From the NCBI GenBank assembly GCA_019119935.1, contig DWWA01000007.1, positions 1 to 64,000 of the forward strand: 64,000 nt of DNA. Direction: 5' to 3'. Source of the stretch: Candidatus Ruthenibacterium merdavium. GTDB taxonomy: Bacteria > Bacillota > Clostridia > Oscillospirales > Ruminococcaceae. Shown piece after piece: positions 21,046 through 31,666 of this stretch (its first letter is position 1; every line of letters starts with the position of its first letter). The notes under the pieces are model-generated. The model saw only the letters and a program-made list of their open reading frames with translations. It made no database searches and had not been told where the DNA came from. Made by a program: the position numbers and the translations under genes.

Positions 21046-22500
21046 ATGTCAAACACTGTCCGTACCCGTTTTGCCCCCAGCCCCACGGGGTATATGCATG
21101 TGGGCAACCTGCGCACTGCGCTGTATGCTTATTTGATGGCAAAGCATACAAACGGCACCTTCATTCTGCGCATTGAAGATACCGACCAAGAGCGCTATGT
21201 GGAAGGCGCTGTGGACATTATTTATAATACGCTTCGCGAAACAGGGCTGATTTGGGACGAAGGCCCCGACATCGGCGGCCCTGTCGGCCCGTATGTGCAA
21301 AGCGAGCGCATGGGCATGTTTAAAGAGTATGCCGAACAGCTCGTGAAAGAGGGCAAGGCGTACTATTGTTTTTGTGACAAAGACCGCTTAGAGGAAATGC
21401 GCTTGGTGCAGAAAGCCAGCGGTCAGGCGCCTCACTACGACGGACACTGCCGCCATTTGTCTGAAGAAGAAATCCAAGAAAAACTGGCAGCAGGCGTGCC
21501 TTACGTCATTCGTCAGAAAATGCCGGAAACGGGAACAACCTCGTTTGAAGATGTGGTGTACGGCCATATCGAAGTGGATAACTCGACGCTTGATGATCAG
21601 ATTTTGATTAAAACCGACGGAATGCCCACTTATAACTTTGCCAACGTGGTGGACGACCACTTGATGGGCATTACCCACGTTATCCGCGGCTCGGAATATC
21701 TTTCGAGCGCGCCGAAGTACAATTTGCTGTACGAGGCATTCGGCTGGGAAATTCCCACCTATATCCACTGCCCGCCCGTCATGAAAGACGCGCAGAACAA
21801 GCTTTCCAAGCGCAACGGCGACGCCAGTTATCAGGATTTGGTGGCGAAAGGCTACTTGACTGAGGCGGTGCTGAACTATATTCTTCTGCTGGGCTGGAGC
21901 CCCAAAGGCGAGCAGGAGATTTTCAGCCTGAAAGAGATGGTAGAGCTTTGGGATGAGCACTTTATCGGAAAAGCTCCCGCCATCTTCGATCCGCAGAAGC
22001 TGCGCTATATCAATGCTGAGTATATCCGCGCCCTCAGCCCGGAGGCTTTCTTTGAAAAGGCGAAGCCGTACATGGATGAAGTGGTGCACTGCGAGTGCGA
22101 CCGCGAATTGCTGGCAAGCGTATTGCAGCAGCGCTGCGAGGTGCTGAGCGATATTCCCGAGCAGATTGACTTCATTGACGAGATGCCGGAGTATGAGCTC
22201 GAGCTGTACACCAGCAAAAAGATGAAAACTACGCCGGAAACCTCGAAAGAGGCCATCAACTCGCTGCTGCCCGTCTTGGAAGAAGTGGAGGATTGGACGC
22301 GCGATAACATCCACAACGCGGCGTTTGCGCTGATTGAAAAGCTGGGCGTGAAGAACGGCTACATTCTGTGGCCTCTGCGCGTGGCGCTGTCCGGCAAGCA
22401 GTTTACCCCCGGCGGCGGCATTGAGCTGGCTGCTATTTTGGGCAAGGAGAAGAGCATTGCCCGCCTGAAAGCCGCGCAGGAGCGTTTGGCGCAGGTGTAA
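21046..22500 (+). CDS. gltX: Glutamate--tRNA ligase
   Basis: [37 protein letters not shown]. Confidence 0.97.
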   Translation: MSNTVRTRFAPSPTGYMHVGNLRTALYAYLMAKHTNGTFILRIEDTDQERYVEGAVDIIYNTLRETGLIWDEGPDIGGPVGPYVQSERMGMFKEYAEQLVKEGKAYYCFCDKDRLEEMRLVQKASGQAPHYDGHCRHLSEEEIQEKLAAGVPYVIRQKMPETGTTSFEDVVYGHIEVDNSTLDDQILIKTDGMPTYNFANVVDDHLMGITHVIRGSEYLSSAPKYNLLYEAFGWEIPTYIHCPPVMKDAQNKLSKRNGDASYQDLVAKGYLTEAVLNYILLLGWSPKGEQEIFSLKEMVELWDEHFIGKAPAIFDPQKLRYINAEYIRALSPEAFFEKAKPYMDEVVHCECDRELLASVLQQRCEVLSDIPEQIDFIDEMPEYELELYTSKKMKTTPETSKEAINSLLPVLEEVEDWTRDNIHNAAFALIEKLGVKNGYILWPLRVALSGKQFTPGGGIELAAILGKEKSIARLKAAQERLAQV

Positions 22501-22540
22501 GCAAAAGATAGGCTGATTTGCAGCTGTTTGATTTTAATGT

Positions 22541-22584
22541 AAAAAGGGTTCCCGGAAAGCGCTTGCTTTCCGGGAACCCTTTTT
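22541..22584. terminator. Intrinsic terminator
   Basis: AAAAAGGGTTCCCGGAAAGC-GCTT-GCTTTCCGGGAACCCTTTTT. Confidence 0.92.
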
Positions 22585-22637
22585 GTCAGATATGAGAAGA
22601 TGGAAGAAGATCATTTGGTGTTTTTTGCGGCTTTTCG

Positions 22638-23762
22638 TTATTCTGCGTCAAACAGGCTCAGCCATTCGCCGTAGCCTTGCGCTTGCATTTCGTCGTAGGG
22701 AATAAAACGCAGCGATGCGCTGTTGATGCAGTAGCGTACGCCGTTGGGGCTTTCCGGCTCACCATAGAACACATGGCCTAAATGTGCATCGCCCGCTTCG
22801 CTTTTTACTTCCGTGCGGTTCATGCCGTAAGATAAATCCTCGTGAAGCGTGACGCTGTCTTTGTCAATCGGTGCGGAAAAACTGGGCCATCCGCAGCTGC
22901 TTTCAAATTTGTCCAGCGAGGAAAAGAGCGGCTGCCCCGTGGTGATATCGACATAGATGCCCTTTTCATCAAAGTTCCAGTATTCGCCGGTAAAAGCGCG
23001 CTCCGTTGCGCCGTTTTGCGTTACTTCATACTGTAAATCGCTTAAATTTTCGCGCAGAATGTCGCGGCTGGGCTTTTCCCAGCGGCTTTGTGCCGCGGCG
23101 TCTTCCTTTTCGCTGATGATGCCGTTAATGTCCCGAAATGCCTGCACGGGAATGTGGCAGTAACCGTTTGGGTTTTTGTCGAGGTAGTCTTGGTGGTATT
23201 CCTCCGCCGGGAAAAAACTGCTCAAGGGCGCAACCTCCACGGCGAACACGTCATGCTTTTCGCGTTCTTTTGCGGTGTAATCTTCCACGGTTTTCTGCGC
23301 TGCCTCGTCGGCAAAATAAATGCCCGTCTGGTATTGCGTGCCGATGTCGTTGCCCTGCCGGTTTTCCACCGTGGGGTCAATCACATAGAAAAAAGCTTTC
23401 ATCAGCTGGTCAAGGCTGACTTTACCGGGGTCGTAAACCACACGCACGGTTTCCCGATAGCCCGTGTCGCCGCGGCATACAGTTTCGTAATCAGGGACGA
23501 TTTCGGCGCTGCCGTTTGCATAGCCGCTTTGCGCGTCGAGCACGCCGTCAATGCTTTGGTACAATTTTTCCATTCCCCAAAAACAGCCTCCGGCGAAATA
23601 GATTTCCGCCGCGCCGTCGGGCAGGGGAGAAAGGGTGGTCTTTGTCATATCGCTTACCTCCTGTTGTGTTTGGGAAGAGGGCGTAGAAGCGGGAAGTGCT
23701 GCGGTGCATCCTGTCAAACAAATGGCCGCAGCGAGGCCCGCCGTTACAATTTTTTTACGCAT
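22638..23762 (-). CDS. msrAB: Bifunctional peptide-methionine (S)/(R)-sulfoxide reductase, predicted exported lipoprotein
   Basis: Lipobox-like LTGC; Msr[19 protein letters not shown]; Msr[11 protein letters not shown]...[12 protein letters not shown]. Confidence 0.95.
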   Translation of the reverse strand: MRKKIVTAGLAAAICLTGCTAALPASTPSSQTQQEVSDMTKTTLSPLPDGAAEIYFAGGCFWGMEKLYQSIDGVLDAQSGYANGSAEIVPDYETVCRGDTGYRETVRVVYDPGKVSLDQLMKAFFYVIDPTVENRQGNDIGTQYQTGIYFADEAAQKTVEDYTAKEREKHDVFAVEVAPLSSFFPAEEYHQDYLDKNPNGYCHIPVQAFRDINGIISEKEDAAAQSRWEKPSRDILRENLSDLQYEVTQNGATERAFTGEYWNFDEKGIYVDITTGQPLFSSLDKFESSCGWPSFSAPIDKDSVTLHEDLSYGMNRTEVKSEAGDAHLGHVFYGEPESPNGVRYCINSASLRFIPYDEMQAQGYGEWLSLFDAE

Positions 23763-23782
23763 GCGGCACCTCTTGTTTTGTG

Positions 23783-23820
23783 TGATAATAATTATTTAAT
23801 AATAACTATTATCATTATGA
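23783..23820 (-). promoter_or_regulatory. AT-rich inverted repeat, candidate Fur/PerR-type operator upstream of msrAB
   Basis: TGATAATA-N16-TATTATCA followed by ttatga. Confidence 0.4.
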
Positions 23821-24053
23821 ATTTCTTTTTTGTTCTTGTCAAGCAAACGGTGCAGATTTTCATAAAACCTTTACAACATCGTCACCGCAGGCTCTGTTTT
23901 GACAAACCGGGAGAAAAAAACACAGTTTCATACAGCAGAAACAGACAAAAACTTTTCAGCCTCGCTTTTATACTGAATGATGAACCCTCGCGCAGCCCCA
24001 GCGGACAAGCCCGCCCTGCGCTGAAAACCCAAAAGAAAGCAGGTTGATTGTTC

Positions 24054-26387
24054 ATGTCTGTGAAACCGAAAGTGATTTTGCCGCCGTTGCTTCGGCAGCC
24101 TCTTCGCAGTCAGGCCCGCCGCTTCGGACTGCGCCTTTTAAAACCCTTTGCCTGTCTGGTGATGGGCTTTTTGTCGTCGGGGGCGGTGCTCTTCGGCAGT
24201 ATGCATCCGCTGGGCCTTTGTTTCGCAGCAAGCGTACCCGCGCCGCTGGCGCTCTTTGCCGCACTGGGGGCGGGTGCGGGCTATACGTTCTTTTTAGACC
24301 TTACCTCGGCCAGTGCGTACTTTTTAGCACTGGCGGGCGTGGCGCTTTTGCGAGCCTTAGCCGACTGGAAACACTGGGAGGAAGCCCCGCTCTTTGCCGC
24401 AACAGCAGGTGCGCTGTGCTTTACTTTTATTCGCACGGGGCTGAGCTTGCTTGCCGACCATGCGTTAATCGGAATTTTGCTTACCTGTGCGGAGGGCATG
24501 CTTATTTTAGGAATGTCCTATTTGCTTTCGGCCTTTTTCTCGCTCAAGGTTTACACCCTTCGGCAAACAGACTATGAGCAAAACGCCGCAATTTGTTTTG
24601 CCTTTATGGCGTTTTTGGCTGTGTTTACGCCCTACGCTGTTTTAGGGCTGATGCCTGCCCGCGTTTTGGCGGCACTGGCTGTGCTTTGCGCTTCATGGCG
24701 CTACGGAGCGTCGGGCGCGGCCATCACGGGCGTGGCGGTCATTGCAGGGCTTACCATGTGTGACGCCTCTTCGCTGTTTGCCGCTTCGGGCATTGCGGTG
24801 GGCGGCCTGTGCGCGGGGCTGTTTGCAGGACAAGCCCGCCTGCCCTCTGCGGTGTCCTTTTGCGCTGCGGGCTTTTTGGGAGTGCTGTGTGCGCCGATGC
24901 CGGGCGCAGGGCTTTTGTACATGCTGGAACTTTTGCTCGCATCCGTTCTTTTTCTTGTCGTTCCCAGTCGGCTTGCACTTCGCTTGCCGCAGCCCGCGCA
25001 GGTGCTGTCGGCGGCGTCCTCACGGGCTTGCTCGGCGGCGCTCGCCAATCGGCTGAACGCGCTTTCCGGCGCACTGTACGGCGTGGGGGAAACGGTGGAG
25101 CAGGTTTGCCGGAAAATGGCGGGGCTTCAGCGCACAGAGCTTTCTCTTGCGGATGCGGTTTCGCGCCGCTGCTGCAAGGATTGTTCGCGCCGCTTTTCCT
25201 GCTGGGTAGACCACGCGCACGATTGTTACGAGGCGTTTGCGAAGCTGGATACGGCGCTCTCTCACGGAGAGTGGATTGATGTTACGCAGCTGCCCGCTCC
25301 GCTTGACACGCTTTGCACACAGCCGCAGAAAGTATGCGCACATGCCTATGCCGAGCATGCCCGGCGGATTGAACTGCGGGGGATGCGCACGCAAGATGCC
25401 GCTGTGCGCGCTGCGCTTTGCGAGCAGTACGGGGCGCTGGCGGCCTCTTTGGGAACGCTTTCCGGAGAACTTTCGATGGCGGAGCTGCCCGACCGGCGCA
25501 AGTCTGCGCGCTTGAAAGCGCTTTTTTGGGAGCTGGGGCTGGAACCGGGCGATGTGAGCGTTGCGCAGGATATGCACGGAAGGCTGACTGCGACGGCGTG
25601 TGTTGCGCCGATTGATTTTTCACAGCAGGAACTGAACGAATTGACGCAGGAGGTTTCGGCTTTGTGCCGCCGCCGTTTTTCTCCGGCAGAAGCGACGGCT
25701 ACCCCCGTGATGACAATGCTTACCTTTCGGCAGGCGCCTTGCTTTGAAGCTGATTTCGGCGTTTACGGAATGGCTGCGCATCCGGGCGGCGTTTCGGCTG
25801 ATGCCGCGCGTGCATTTTTGTGCAGCGACGGGTATGCCTGTGCTGTTTTATGCGACGGCATGGGAACGGGCAAAGAGGCGGCGGTAGACGGCGTTATGGC
25901 CGCGCAGCTTGCGTGCGAGCTGTTAAAGGCGGGCTTTGCGCCGGAGGAAACGGCACGGCTGGTGAATGGTTCTTTGGCACTGAAAAACGGTGCGGGACAA
26001 GAGTCTGCTACCACGCTCGATATCTTGAAAATTGACCTGTTTACGGGAGAAGCCGTTTTGTTTAAAGCGGGGGCCGCGCCGACGTTTGTCATCCGTTCGG
26101 AATTTGTCGATACCTTTCAGACGGAAAGTGTACCGCTTGGCATTTTAAACAAGGTGCTGGGACAAACCATGTCGCTCACCTTGCAGGAAGGCGACACCGC
26201 AGTTCTTGTGAGTGACGGCGCGGTGGACGGAGGAGCTGATTATCTGCGCGCGGTGCTGAGCGAGAAAAAACGGCAAACCGCACAAGGGCTTGCCGAATTT
26301 GCCGCTGCCCGTGCCCGTGCGCATGCACAGAACCCGGATGACATTACTGTTTTGACGGTGCGCATCACCAGAACCTGCGCTTTTTGA
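24054..26387 (+). CDS. spoIIE: Stage II sporulation protein E (SpoIIE), PP2C-type phosphatase
   Basis: Multi-TM N-terminus; CAVLCDGMGTGKEAA, AVLVSDGAVDGG phosphatase motifs. Confidence 0.9.
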   Translation: MSVKPKVILPPLLRQPLRSQARRFGLRLLKPFACLVMGFLSSGAVLFGSMHPLGLCFAASVPAPLALFAALGAGAGYTFFLDLTSASAYFLALAGVALLRALADWKHWEEAPLFAATAGALCFTFIRTGLSLLADHALIGILLTCAEGMLILGMSYLLSAFFSLKVYTLRQTDYEQNAAICFAFMAFLAVFTPYAVLGLMPARVLAALAVLCASWRYGASGAAITGVAVIAGLTMCDASSLFAASGIAVGGLCAGLFAGQARLPSAVSFCAAGFLGVLCAPMPGAGLLYMLELLLASVLFLVVPSRLALRLPQPAQVLSAASSRACSAALANRLNALSGALYGVGETVEQVCRKMAGLQRTELSLADAVSRRCCKDCSRRFSCWVDHAHDCYEAFAKLDTALSHGEWIDVTQLPAPLDTLCTQPQKVCAHAYAEHARRIELRGMRTQDAAVRAALCEQYGALAASLGTLSGELSMAELPDRRKSARLKALFWELGLEPGDVSVAQDMHGRLTATACVAPIDFSQQELNELTQEVSALCRRRFSPAEATATPVMTMLTFRQAPCFEADFGVYGMAAHPGGVSADAARAFLCSDGYACAVLCDGMGTGKEAAVDGVMAAQLACELLKAGFAPEETARLVNGSLALKNGAGQESATTLDILKIDLFTGEAVLFKAGAAPTFVIRSEFVDTFQTESVPLGILNKVLGQTMSLTLQEGDTAVLVSDGAVDGGADYLRAVLSEKKRQTAQGLAEFAAARARAHAQNPDDITVLTVRITRTCAF

Positions 26388-26408
26388 GCACAGAAAGCAT
26401 GCGCCGAA

Positions 26409-26840
26409 TTACAGAATTCCTGCGCTGCGGTCCACCGAGGTAGAGAGAATAATTTGACTGGAAGTTGCACCGAATTTTTGAAACCGGTTGATCAGGCTTT
26501 CCAGCTCGGCGATGCCGGAACACGCCACGCATAAAATAAAGCTGTAACTGCCCGTTACATGGTAACAGCGGGCAACGCCGGGCTGGTGGTCTGCCAGCAT
26601 TAAAAATTCCTCGTGGTCGGAGGGAGCAACGCTCACGCTGATGAGCGCTTCAATCTGATGCTCCGTTACTTTGTCGCCGTATACAACGGTATATCCCGCA
26701 ATGATATCTTCGCGCTCCATGCGGCGGATGCGCTCGCTCACGGCAGGGCTGGTGAGCGCCACTTTCTGCGCAATATCTTTCACCGTCATGCGGGCGTTTT
26801 GTGCAAGCAGGTTTAAAATTCTCTTATCAATATCATCCAT
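26409..26840 (-). CDS. Lrp/AsnC-family transcriptional regulator
   Basis: MDDIDKRILNLLAQNARMTVKDIAQKVALTSPAVSERIRRME plus RAM-type C-terminus. Confidence 0.93.
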   Translation of the reverse strand: MDDIDKRILNLLAQNARMTVKDIAQKVALTSPAVSERIRRMEREDIIAGYTVVYGDKVTEHQIEALISVSVAPSDHEEFLMLADHQPGVARCYHVTGSYSFILCVACSGIAELESLINRFQKFGATSSQIILSTSVDRSAGIL

Positions 26841-27003
26841 GGTTTTCCATCTCCTGATTTATAATGCCTTTGTTTTTTAAGTGCTTTTTGCATAAATTTT
26901 TGCTTTATGAAAAATGTGTCGTCATATTTTGTTGCTTTTTAATTATATAAAGTTTTTATGGGGTTGTAAATAAATTTTTTAAAATAAATGTGCTTTTTCT
27001 ACT

Positions 27004-27031
27004 TTGACAGATTAAAAAAAAGGTGTATAAT
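27004..27031 (+). promoter_or_regulatory. Perfect-consensus sigma-A promoter TTGACA-N16-TATAAT
   Basis: TTGACA 27004-27009 and TATAAT 27026-27031. Confidence 0.85.
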
Positions 27032-27037
27032 AATAAG

Positions 27038-27140
27038 CGTCGGAGGAATCCGGCTTCTTAGTTATGCTTACAAGTTTTATTTTTATACTTTCCCACCCCT
27101 CTATGCAAAAGGAGCTGTCGCAAGACGGCTCCTTTTGCTT
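27038..27140 (+). ncRNA. Candidate small regulatory RNA (~100 nt)
   Basis: Promoter immediately upstream; 5' hairpin GTCGGA-GGAA-TCCGGC; CTTTCCCACCCCTCT stretch; terminator at 27107-27136. Confidence 0.5.
27107..27136 (+). terminator. Intrinsic terminator
   Basis: AAAAGGAGCTGTC-GCAA-GACGGCTCCTTTT then GCTTTT. Confidence 0.88.
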
Positions 27141-27208
27141 TTGCTGAAAATATGGTACAATGAAGCGAATAAACCCCGGGCGGGCAGTGATGCCTAAGGA
27201 GTGATGGT

Positions 27209-28030
27209 GTGCAGTGTAGAGGAAAACGGAAGGTTTCGATTTGTTTAGCGGTGTGCACAGTAATTGCCGCCGCGGCAGCGGTATGGCAGTTTGTACAGCA
27301 CAAACCGACACAAGAGCAGTGAACACAAAGCGTGAAGCCTAATGTTGTTTCTCAAAGCGATGCTTCTGCCGGGCAGTCATCAGTATCACTGCCGCAAAGC
27401 ACGTCGAGTTTAGAAAGCGCCGTTTTGATCTCACAGTCATCTGGCGCTCAGCCGCTGCTCGAAGATGGTAAAAATTACGCGATGTATATGCAGTTCGAGT
27501 ACCTTTTTACTTTAATGACGGATTTGTACCGAGAATCGGATCCGGTGATTTACGCAGAGTACCTCCACGATAATGAATGTGTGGTTGATAATGTAGTGCA
27601 GATTATCAGTACCGTGGGTGAGGCGCGTGTCTTACAGGTTTTAAAAGGAAATTGCGAGGAAGAGATTGTTCCTGTGCTGTTTACAGGGGGAACGGTTTCC
27701 TCCGCTCAGTATCTCAGTGCGATGGATGAGGATGCCAAACAGTACAGCGGCATTGAGGAAACGGAATTTTTGGAAACTTATCAAACGGGTACCCTTAAAA
27801 CCGATGAAATGGCGAAGCTTGAGAGCGGAAAATCTTATCTGCTTTTTTTGACTTATGTTAAGGAGTATGACATCTATTCGGTGGCTGGCGGCTGCTACGC
27901 CGCGCGCGAGGTTTCCGAAGACGGAAAGATCTACAGCCCGGAACAGGGCGCATTTGTCACAGACGACACCGGTTTATTTTCCGTGCAGAAAAATGGCGGA
28001 AAACTCCAATTCCCTCCCCCCACAGAATAA
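27209..28030 (+). pseudogene. Hypothetical membrane-anchored protein interrupted by an in-frame TGA at 27320-27322
   Basis: GTG 27209 after AAGGAG; translates V/M-QCRGKRKVSICLAVCTVIAAAAAVWQFVQHKPTQEQ-stop-TQSVKPNVVSQSD, in frame with the 232-aa ORF at 27332. Confidence 0.6.
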
Positions 28031-28061
28031 AAAAAGGCCGTCTTGAGAGGACGGCCTTTTT
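28031..28061. terminator. Bidirectional intrinsic terminator
   Basis: AAAAAGGCCGTC-TTGAGAG-GACGGCCTTTTT. Confidence 0.9.
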
Positions 28062-28065
28062 CAAT

Positions 28066-29325
28066 TTAAACAAGCTTTTCAGGCAGCAAGTACGCTTCCA
28101 ATAAATGAACCTGTGTCGATTTTACAATGCCTTCGAGATACAAGCCGTCCTCGCGGTATTCCTCTTGCAGCACCGTTCCGTGCTCACGCATCGGGGCCGC
28201 GGCGCCCAGCTTGTCATAGGGCAGCAGCACGCGGATGCGGCGCACACGGTCGGAAAGCACTTGCTCAATGCGCTCCAAAAGCGTGCTGATGCCGTAGCCT
28301 GTTTTTGCGCTAATGCAAACGGCCTCGGGGTCCATCAGCAGTGCGCCGTCCATCAAATCCCACTTATTATAAACAAGAATCTGCGGAATATCCGCACAGC
28401 CGAGCTCGCTGAGCACTTGATCGGTCACGGCCAGCTGGTCGGGCGCTTCGGGGTCGGCGCCGTCGCATACCTTCAAAATAACATCCGCATAAGCCGCTTC
28501 TTCCAAGGTGCTTCGGAACGCTTCCACCAGTCCGTGGGGAAGACGGCTGACAAAACCGACGGTGTCCACCGCCACCGTTTCCAGCCCGGACGGCAGAACT
28601 AAGCGGCGCGCCGTCGGGTCCAGCGTGGCAAACAGCATGTTGGCTTCCATCACATCCGCGCCGCACAAATGATTTAAAAGGCTTGATTTGCCGACGTTGG
28701 TATAACCCACCAGCGCGATGACCGGCACGCCGTTTTTCTTGCGGCTTTTGCGCGTTTCGGCGCGGCGGCGCTCCATATCCGCCAGCTTTTCTTCCAGTGC
28801 GTCAATGCGGCGGCGCACATGGCGGCGGTCGTATTCCAGCTTTGACTCGCCCGCGCCGCGCCGCGCGCCTGCACCGCCGCCGCCTCCGCCGCCCTGACGC
28901 GACAGGCTTTGGCCAAGCCCCGCCAGCCGAGGCAGACGGTAACGCAGGCCGGCAAGCTCCGTTTGCAGTTTGCCCTCGTTCGTGACTGCACGGTTTTTGA
29001 AAATTTCCAAAATCAGCATCGTGCGGTCAATGACTTCAATTTCTAAAATCTCTTCCAAATTGCGAATTTGACTGCCGGAAAGCTCCGCGTCGAAAATCGC
29101 GCACTCCGCCCCAACATTTTGGCAGAGCAGATGTCCTTCCTCCAAGCGCCCTTCGCCCAAATAGGTGGCGGCTTCGGGCACGTCGCGCTTTTGCACAATC
29201 TGCCCCACACATTCCATGTGGTTGGCCTCGGCTAATGCCGAAAGCTCCTCCATGCTGCGCTCCATGTCGTACTCGCCGCGGTCCAGCCCGAACAAGACAA
29301 CTTTGATATTTCCTTCCTGGGTCAT
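28066..29325 (-). CDS. hflX: GTPase HflX
   Basis: GGGGGGGAGARRGAGESKLEYDRRHVRRRI linker, ALVGYTNVGKSSLLNHL, DTVGFVSRLPHGLVEAFRSTLEE; likely start 29325. Confidence 0.96.
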   Translation of the reverse strand: MTQEGNIKVVLFGLDRGEYDMERSMEELSALAEANHMECVGQIVQKRDVPEAATYLGEGRLEEGHLLCQNVGAECAIFDAELSGSQIRNLEEILEIEVIDRTMLILEIFKNRAVTNEGKLQTELAGLRYRLPRLAGLGQSLSRQGGGGGGGAGARRGAGESKLEYDRRHVRRRIDALEEKLADMERRRAETRKSRKKNGVPVIALVGYTNVGKSSLLNHLCGADVMEANMLFATLDPTARRLVLPSGLETVAVDTVGFVSRLPHGLVEAFRSTLEEAAYADVILKVCDGADPEAPDQLAVTDQVLSELGCADIPQILVYNKWDLMDGALLMDPEAVCISAKTGYGISTLLERIEQVLSDRVRRIRVLLPYDKLGAAAPMREHGTVLQEEYREDGLYLEGIVKSTQVHLLEAYLLPEKLV

Positions 29326-29453
29326 GAGTGTTCTCCTTTTCGGCGGGGGCGCTTGAAATTGCCCCGTGTATTTTGGTATCATTATAGCGGTATCGCGCCC
29401 ATCCGTCAACGCACACGCGCTCGGAAAACGGCGCTTGCAACAGGAGGCTTTCT

Positions 29454-30272
29454 ATGAACTATCGTATGCTTGTGTTAGACTTAGATGATACTTTGCTGAA
29501 AGATGACCGCACCGTGTCGGAATTGACGCGCCGCCGCTTGCTGGAGGCCCAGCAGCAGGGCATGATTGTTGTGCTCGCTTCCGGACGTCCGACGTATGCC
29601 ATGCAGCACTTGGCAAAAGAACTTTGCCTTGCCGAGTACGGCGGGTATTTCATTTCGTTCAACGGTGCGCGCATCACTTCTTGTGCGGATCAGCACATTT
29701 TGCTCAGCGTGGATATTTCCCATGCGCAGATGTGCAAGCTGTTTGACCTGGCGCAAGAGCACGGCGTCTACATTCAAACCTATACCGAGGATCATATTCT
29801 GGTTTCAAAAGACAACGAATATACACAAATCGAAAAAGAAATTACCGGCATGGATGTCATCGAATGTGCCGATTTTAAAGCCGAGATTCCGAAAACGGCG
29901 GTAAAAGCGATGATGCTCGAACACCCCGACCGCTTAAAAGAGGTGGAAAAGGCCCTTCGCCCCGTCGTGGAAAACGAGCTTTATATGACGATTACCAAAC
30001 CGTTCTTTTTGGAGTTTATGAACCCGGCTGTGGATAAAGGGAAAAGCCTTGTCACCTTGGCACAGCATTTAAATGTGCCGATGGAGCAGGTGATTGCTGT
30101 CGGGGACAGCTATAATGACATCAGCATGATCAAGGCCGCCGGGCTGGGCGTTGCCATGGGCAACGCGGTAGAAGCCGTCAAACAGGCCGCCGACTATGAA
30201 ACGGCGGACAATGAGCACGATGGTGTTGCGCGTGTGGTAGAGCGCTTTTTCTTGCAGAAAGATAAATCATAA
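29454..30272 (+). CDS. HAD-superfamily Cof-type phosphatase
   Basis: LDLDDTLLKDD, AVGDSYNDISMIKAAGLGVAMGNA. Confidence 0.93.
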   Translation: MNYRMLVLDLDDTLLKDDRTVSELTRRRLLEAQQQGMIVVLASGRPTYAMQHLAKELCLAEYGGYFISFNGARITSCADQHILLSVDISHAQMCKLFDLAQEHGVYIQTYTEDHILVSKDNEYTQIEKEITGMDVIECADFKAEIPKTAVKAMMLEHPDRLKEVEKALRPVVENELYMTITKPFFLEFMNPAVDKGKSLVTLAQHLNVPMEQVIAVGDSYNDISMIKAAGLGVAMGNAVEAVKQAADYETADNEHDGVARVVERFFLQKDKS

Positions 30273-30276
30273 AAGC

Positions 30277-30310
30277 ACAGCGGACGCGCCGAAATTGGCG
30301 CGTCCGCTGT
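30277..30310. terminator. Intrinsic terminator between convergent genes
   Basis: ACAGCGGACGCGCC-GAAATT-GGCGCGTCCGCTGT. Confidence 0.85.
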
Positions 30311-30344
30311 TATTTTATGTGTATTTTTGGAAGGAAACAGGCAC

Positions 30345-31577
30345 TTAAAACGCCCAGTTGCCGTTTTGGAATACGGGTACGCGCGTGCCGTCCGGGCGGA
30401 TGCCCGTAATGGCAAGGTCGGCGGTGCCGAACATAAAGTCAACGTGTGTCAATGAGTCGTTGACGCCCAGCTCTAAAAGTTCTTCGCGGCTTTTGGTGGT
30501 TCCGCCTTCGACGGCTTCGCTGATGCCGGAGCCGACCGCCAAATGGCAGGATGCGTTTTCGTCATATAACGTATTGTAGAATAAGATTCCTAAATTACTA
30601 ATGGGAGAATCATAAGGCACCAGCGCACACTCGCCCAGATATTTCGCGCCTTCGTCCATCTCCAAAATAGACCGAAGCACTTCCTCTCCTTGTTTTGCGC
30701 CGAAATCGACAACGCGCCCTTTTTCAAAAGTCAAATAAAACTCGTCAATTAAGCTGCCGTTGAAGTTCAGCGGCATGGAGCTGTAAACCGTACCCTCGGT
30801 GCGCTCGCGGTGGGGGGCAGTGAACACTTCCTCTGTAGGCAGGTTGACAAAATGCCAGCGCCCGTCCGCCGTGGAGGTGCCGCCGCCGCACCAAATGCCG
30901 CCGGGCAGCAAGCCGACGGTCAAATCAGTGCCCAGGCTGTTTTGGTAATGCAGGGCGTCAAATCCTTGCTCATTGAGCCATGCAATGCGCTTTTGAAACT
31001 CTTCGCGGTGCGTTTCCCACGCGGCTACGGCATCCCCGGTATTTACGCGCGCTGTTTGGAAAATGGCATCCCAAAGGCGGTCAAGAGCCTCTTGTTCCGG
31101 TAGATCCGGAAAAACAGCCTTTGCCCATTTGGGACTTGCCGCACCGACGATGCACCACGGCATTGTTCCGTTGCGGTGTGCTTCTACAAACGGTCCGCAT
31201 GCATTGCGGGAGGCCTTCTGTGCTGCGGCGGGCTTTTTGGGGTCAACATCGGCTAAAACGCGCGGGTCATCCGAGCGAATGCTCAAAAAAGCGGCTTTTC
31301 GCTGTGCCATGGTGTTGCGCATTAAGCTTGTCCACTCCGGGCACTGAGAAATTTTTTCCATATAAGAATGGCGATAGCGCAGTTTTGTAATTTCGCTGTC
31401 CAGCCATTCCACGACAACATCGGACGCACCGGCTGCATAGGCTTGTTCTACAACAAGTCGCACAAAGTCGGCTACGTCCACCGAGGCGGAAATCATTACT
31501 TCCTGTCCCGGTATAACCGCAAGCCCGGTGACAACCGCCAAGCGTGCATATTCGCTCAGTTTTTCCTGCATGGTCAT
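30345..31577 (-). CDS. M29-family aminopeptidase
   Basis: HRERTEGTVYSSMPLNFNGSLIDEFYLTFEKGRVVDF, GECALVPYDSPI, H-VDFMFGTADL; start near 31577. Confidence 0.9.
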   Translation of the reverse strand: MTMQEKLSEYARLAVVTGLAVIPGQEVMISASVDVADFVRLVVEQAYAAGASDVVVEWLDSEITKLRYRHSYMEKISQCPEWTSLMRNTMAQRKAAFLSIRSDDPRVLADVDPKKPAAAQKASRNACGPFVEAHRNGTMPWCIVGAASPKWAKAVFPDLPEQEALDRLWDAIFQTARVNTGDAVAAWETHREEFQKRIAWLNEQGFDALHYQNSLGTDLTVGLLPGGIWCGGGTSTADGRWHFVNLPTEEVFTAPHRERTEGTVYSSMPLNFNGSLIDEFYLTFEKGRVVDFGAKQGEEVLRSILEMDEGAKYLGECALVPYDSPISNLGILFYNTLYDENASCHLAVGSGISEAVEGGTTKSREELLELGVNDSLTHVDFMFGTADLAITGIRPDGTRVPVFQNGNWAF

Positions 31578-31666
31578 GGAAATATCCCCCTCAAGGCGCA
31601 CTTTCGGCGCATTTTTTGCTATTATAGCACGGTAGAGTGGAAAAGTAAACTTTTCGCACTCCGCCC

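Noticed and set aside
27038-27060. Bacterial SRP RNA, suggested by the GGAA tetraloop in the sRNA candidate
   Set aside because: Lacks the conserved symmetric and asymmetric internal loops of helix 8 around the tetraloop
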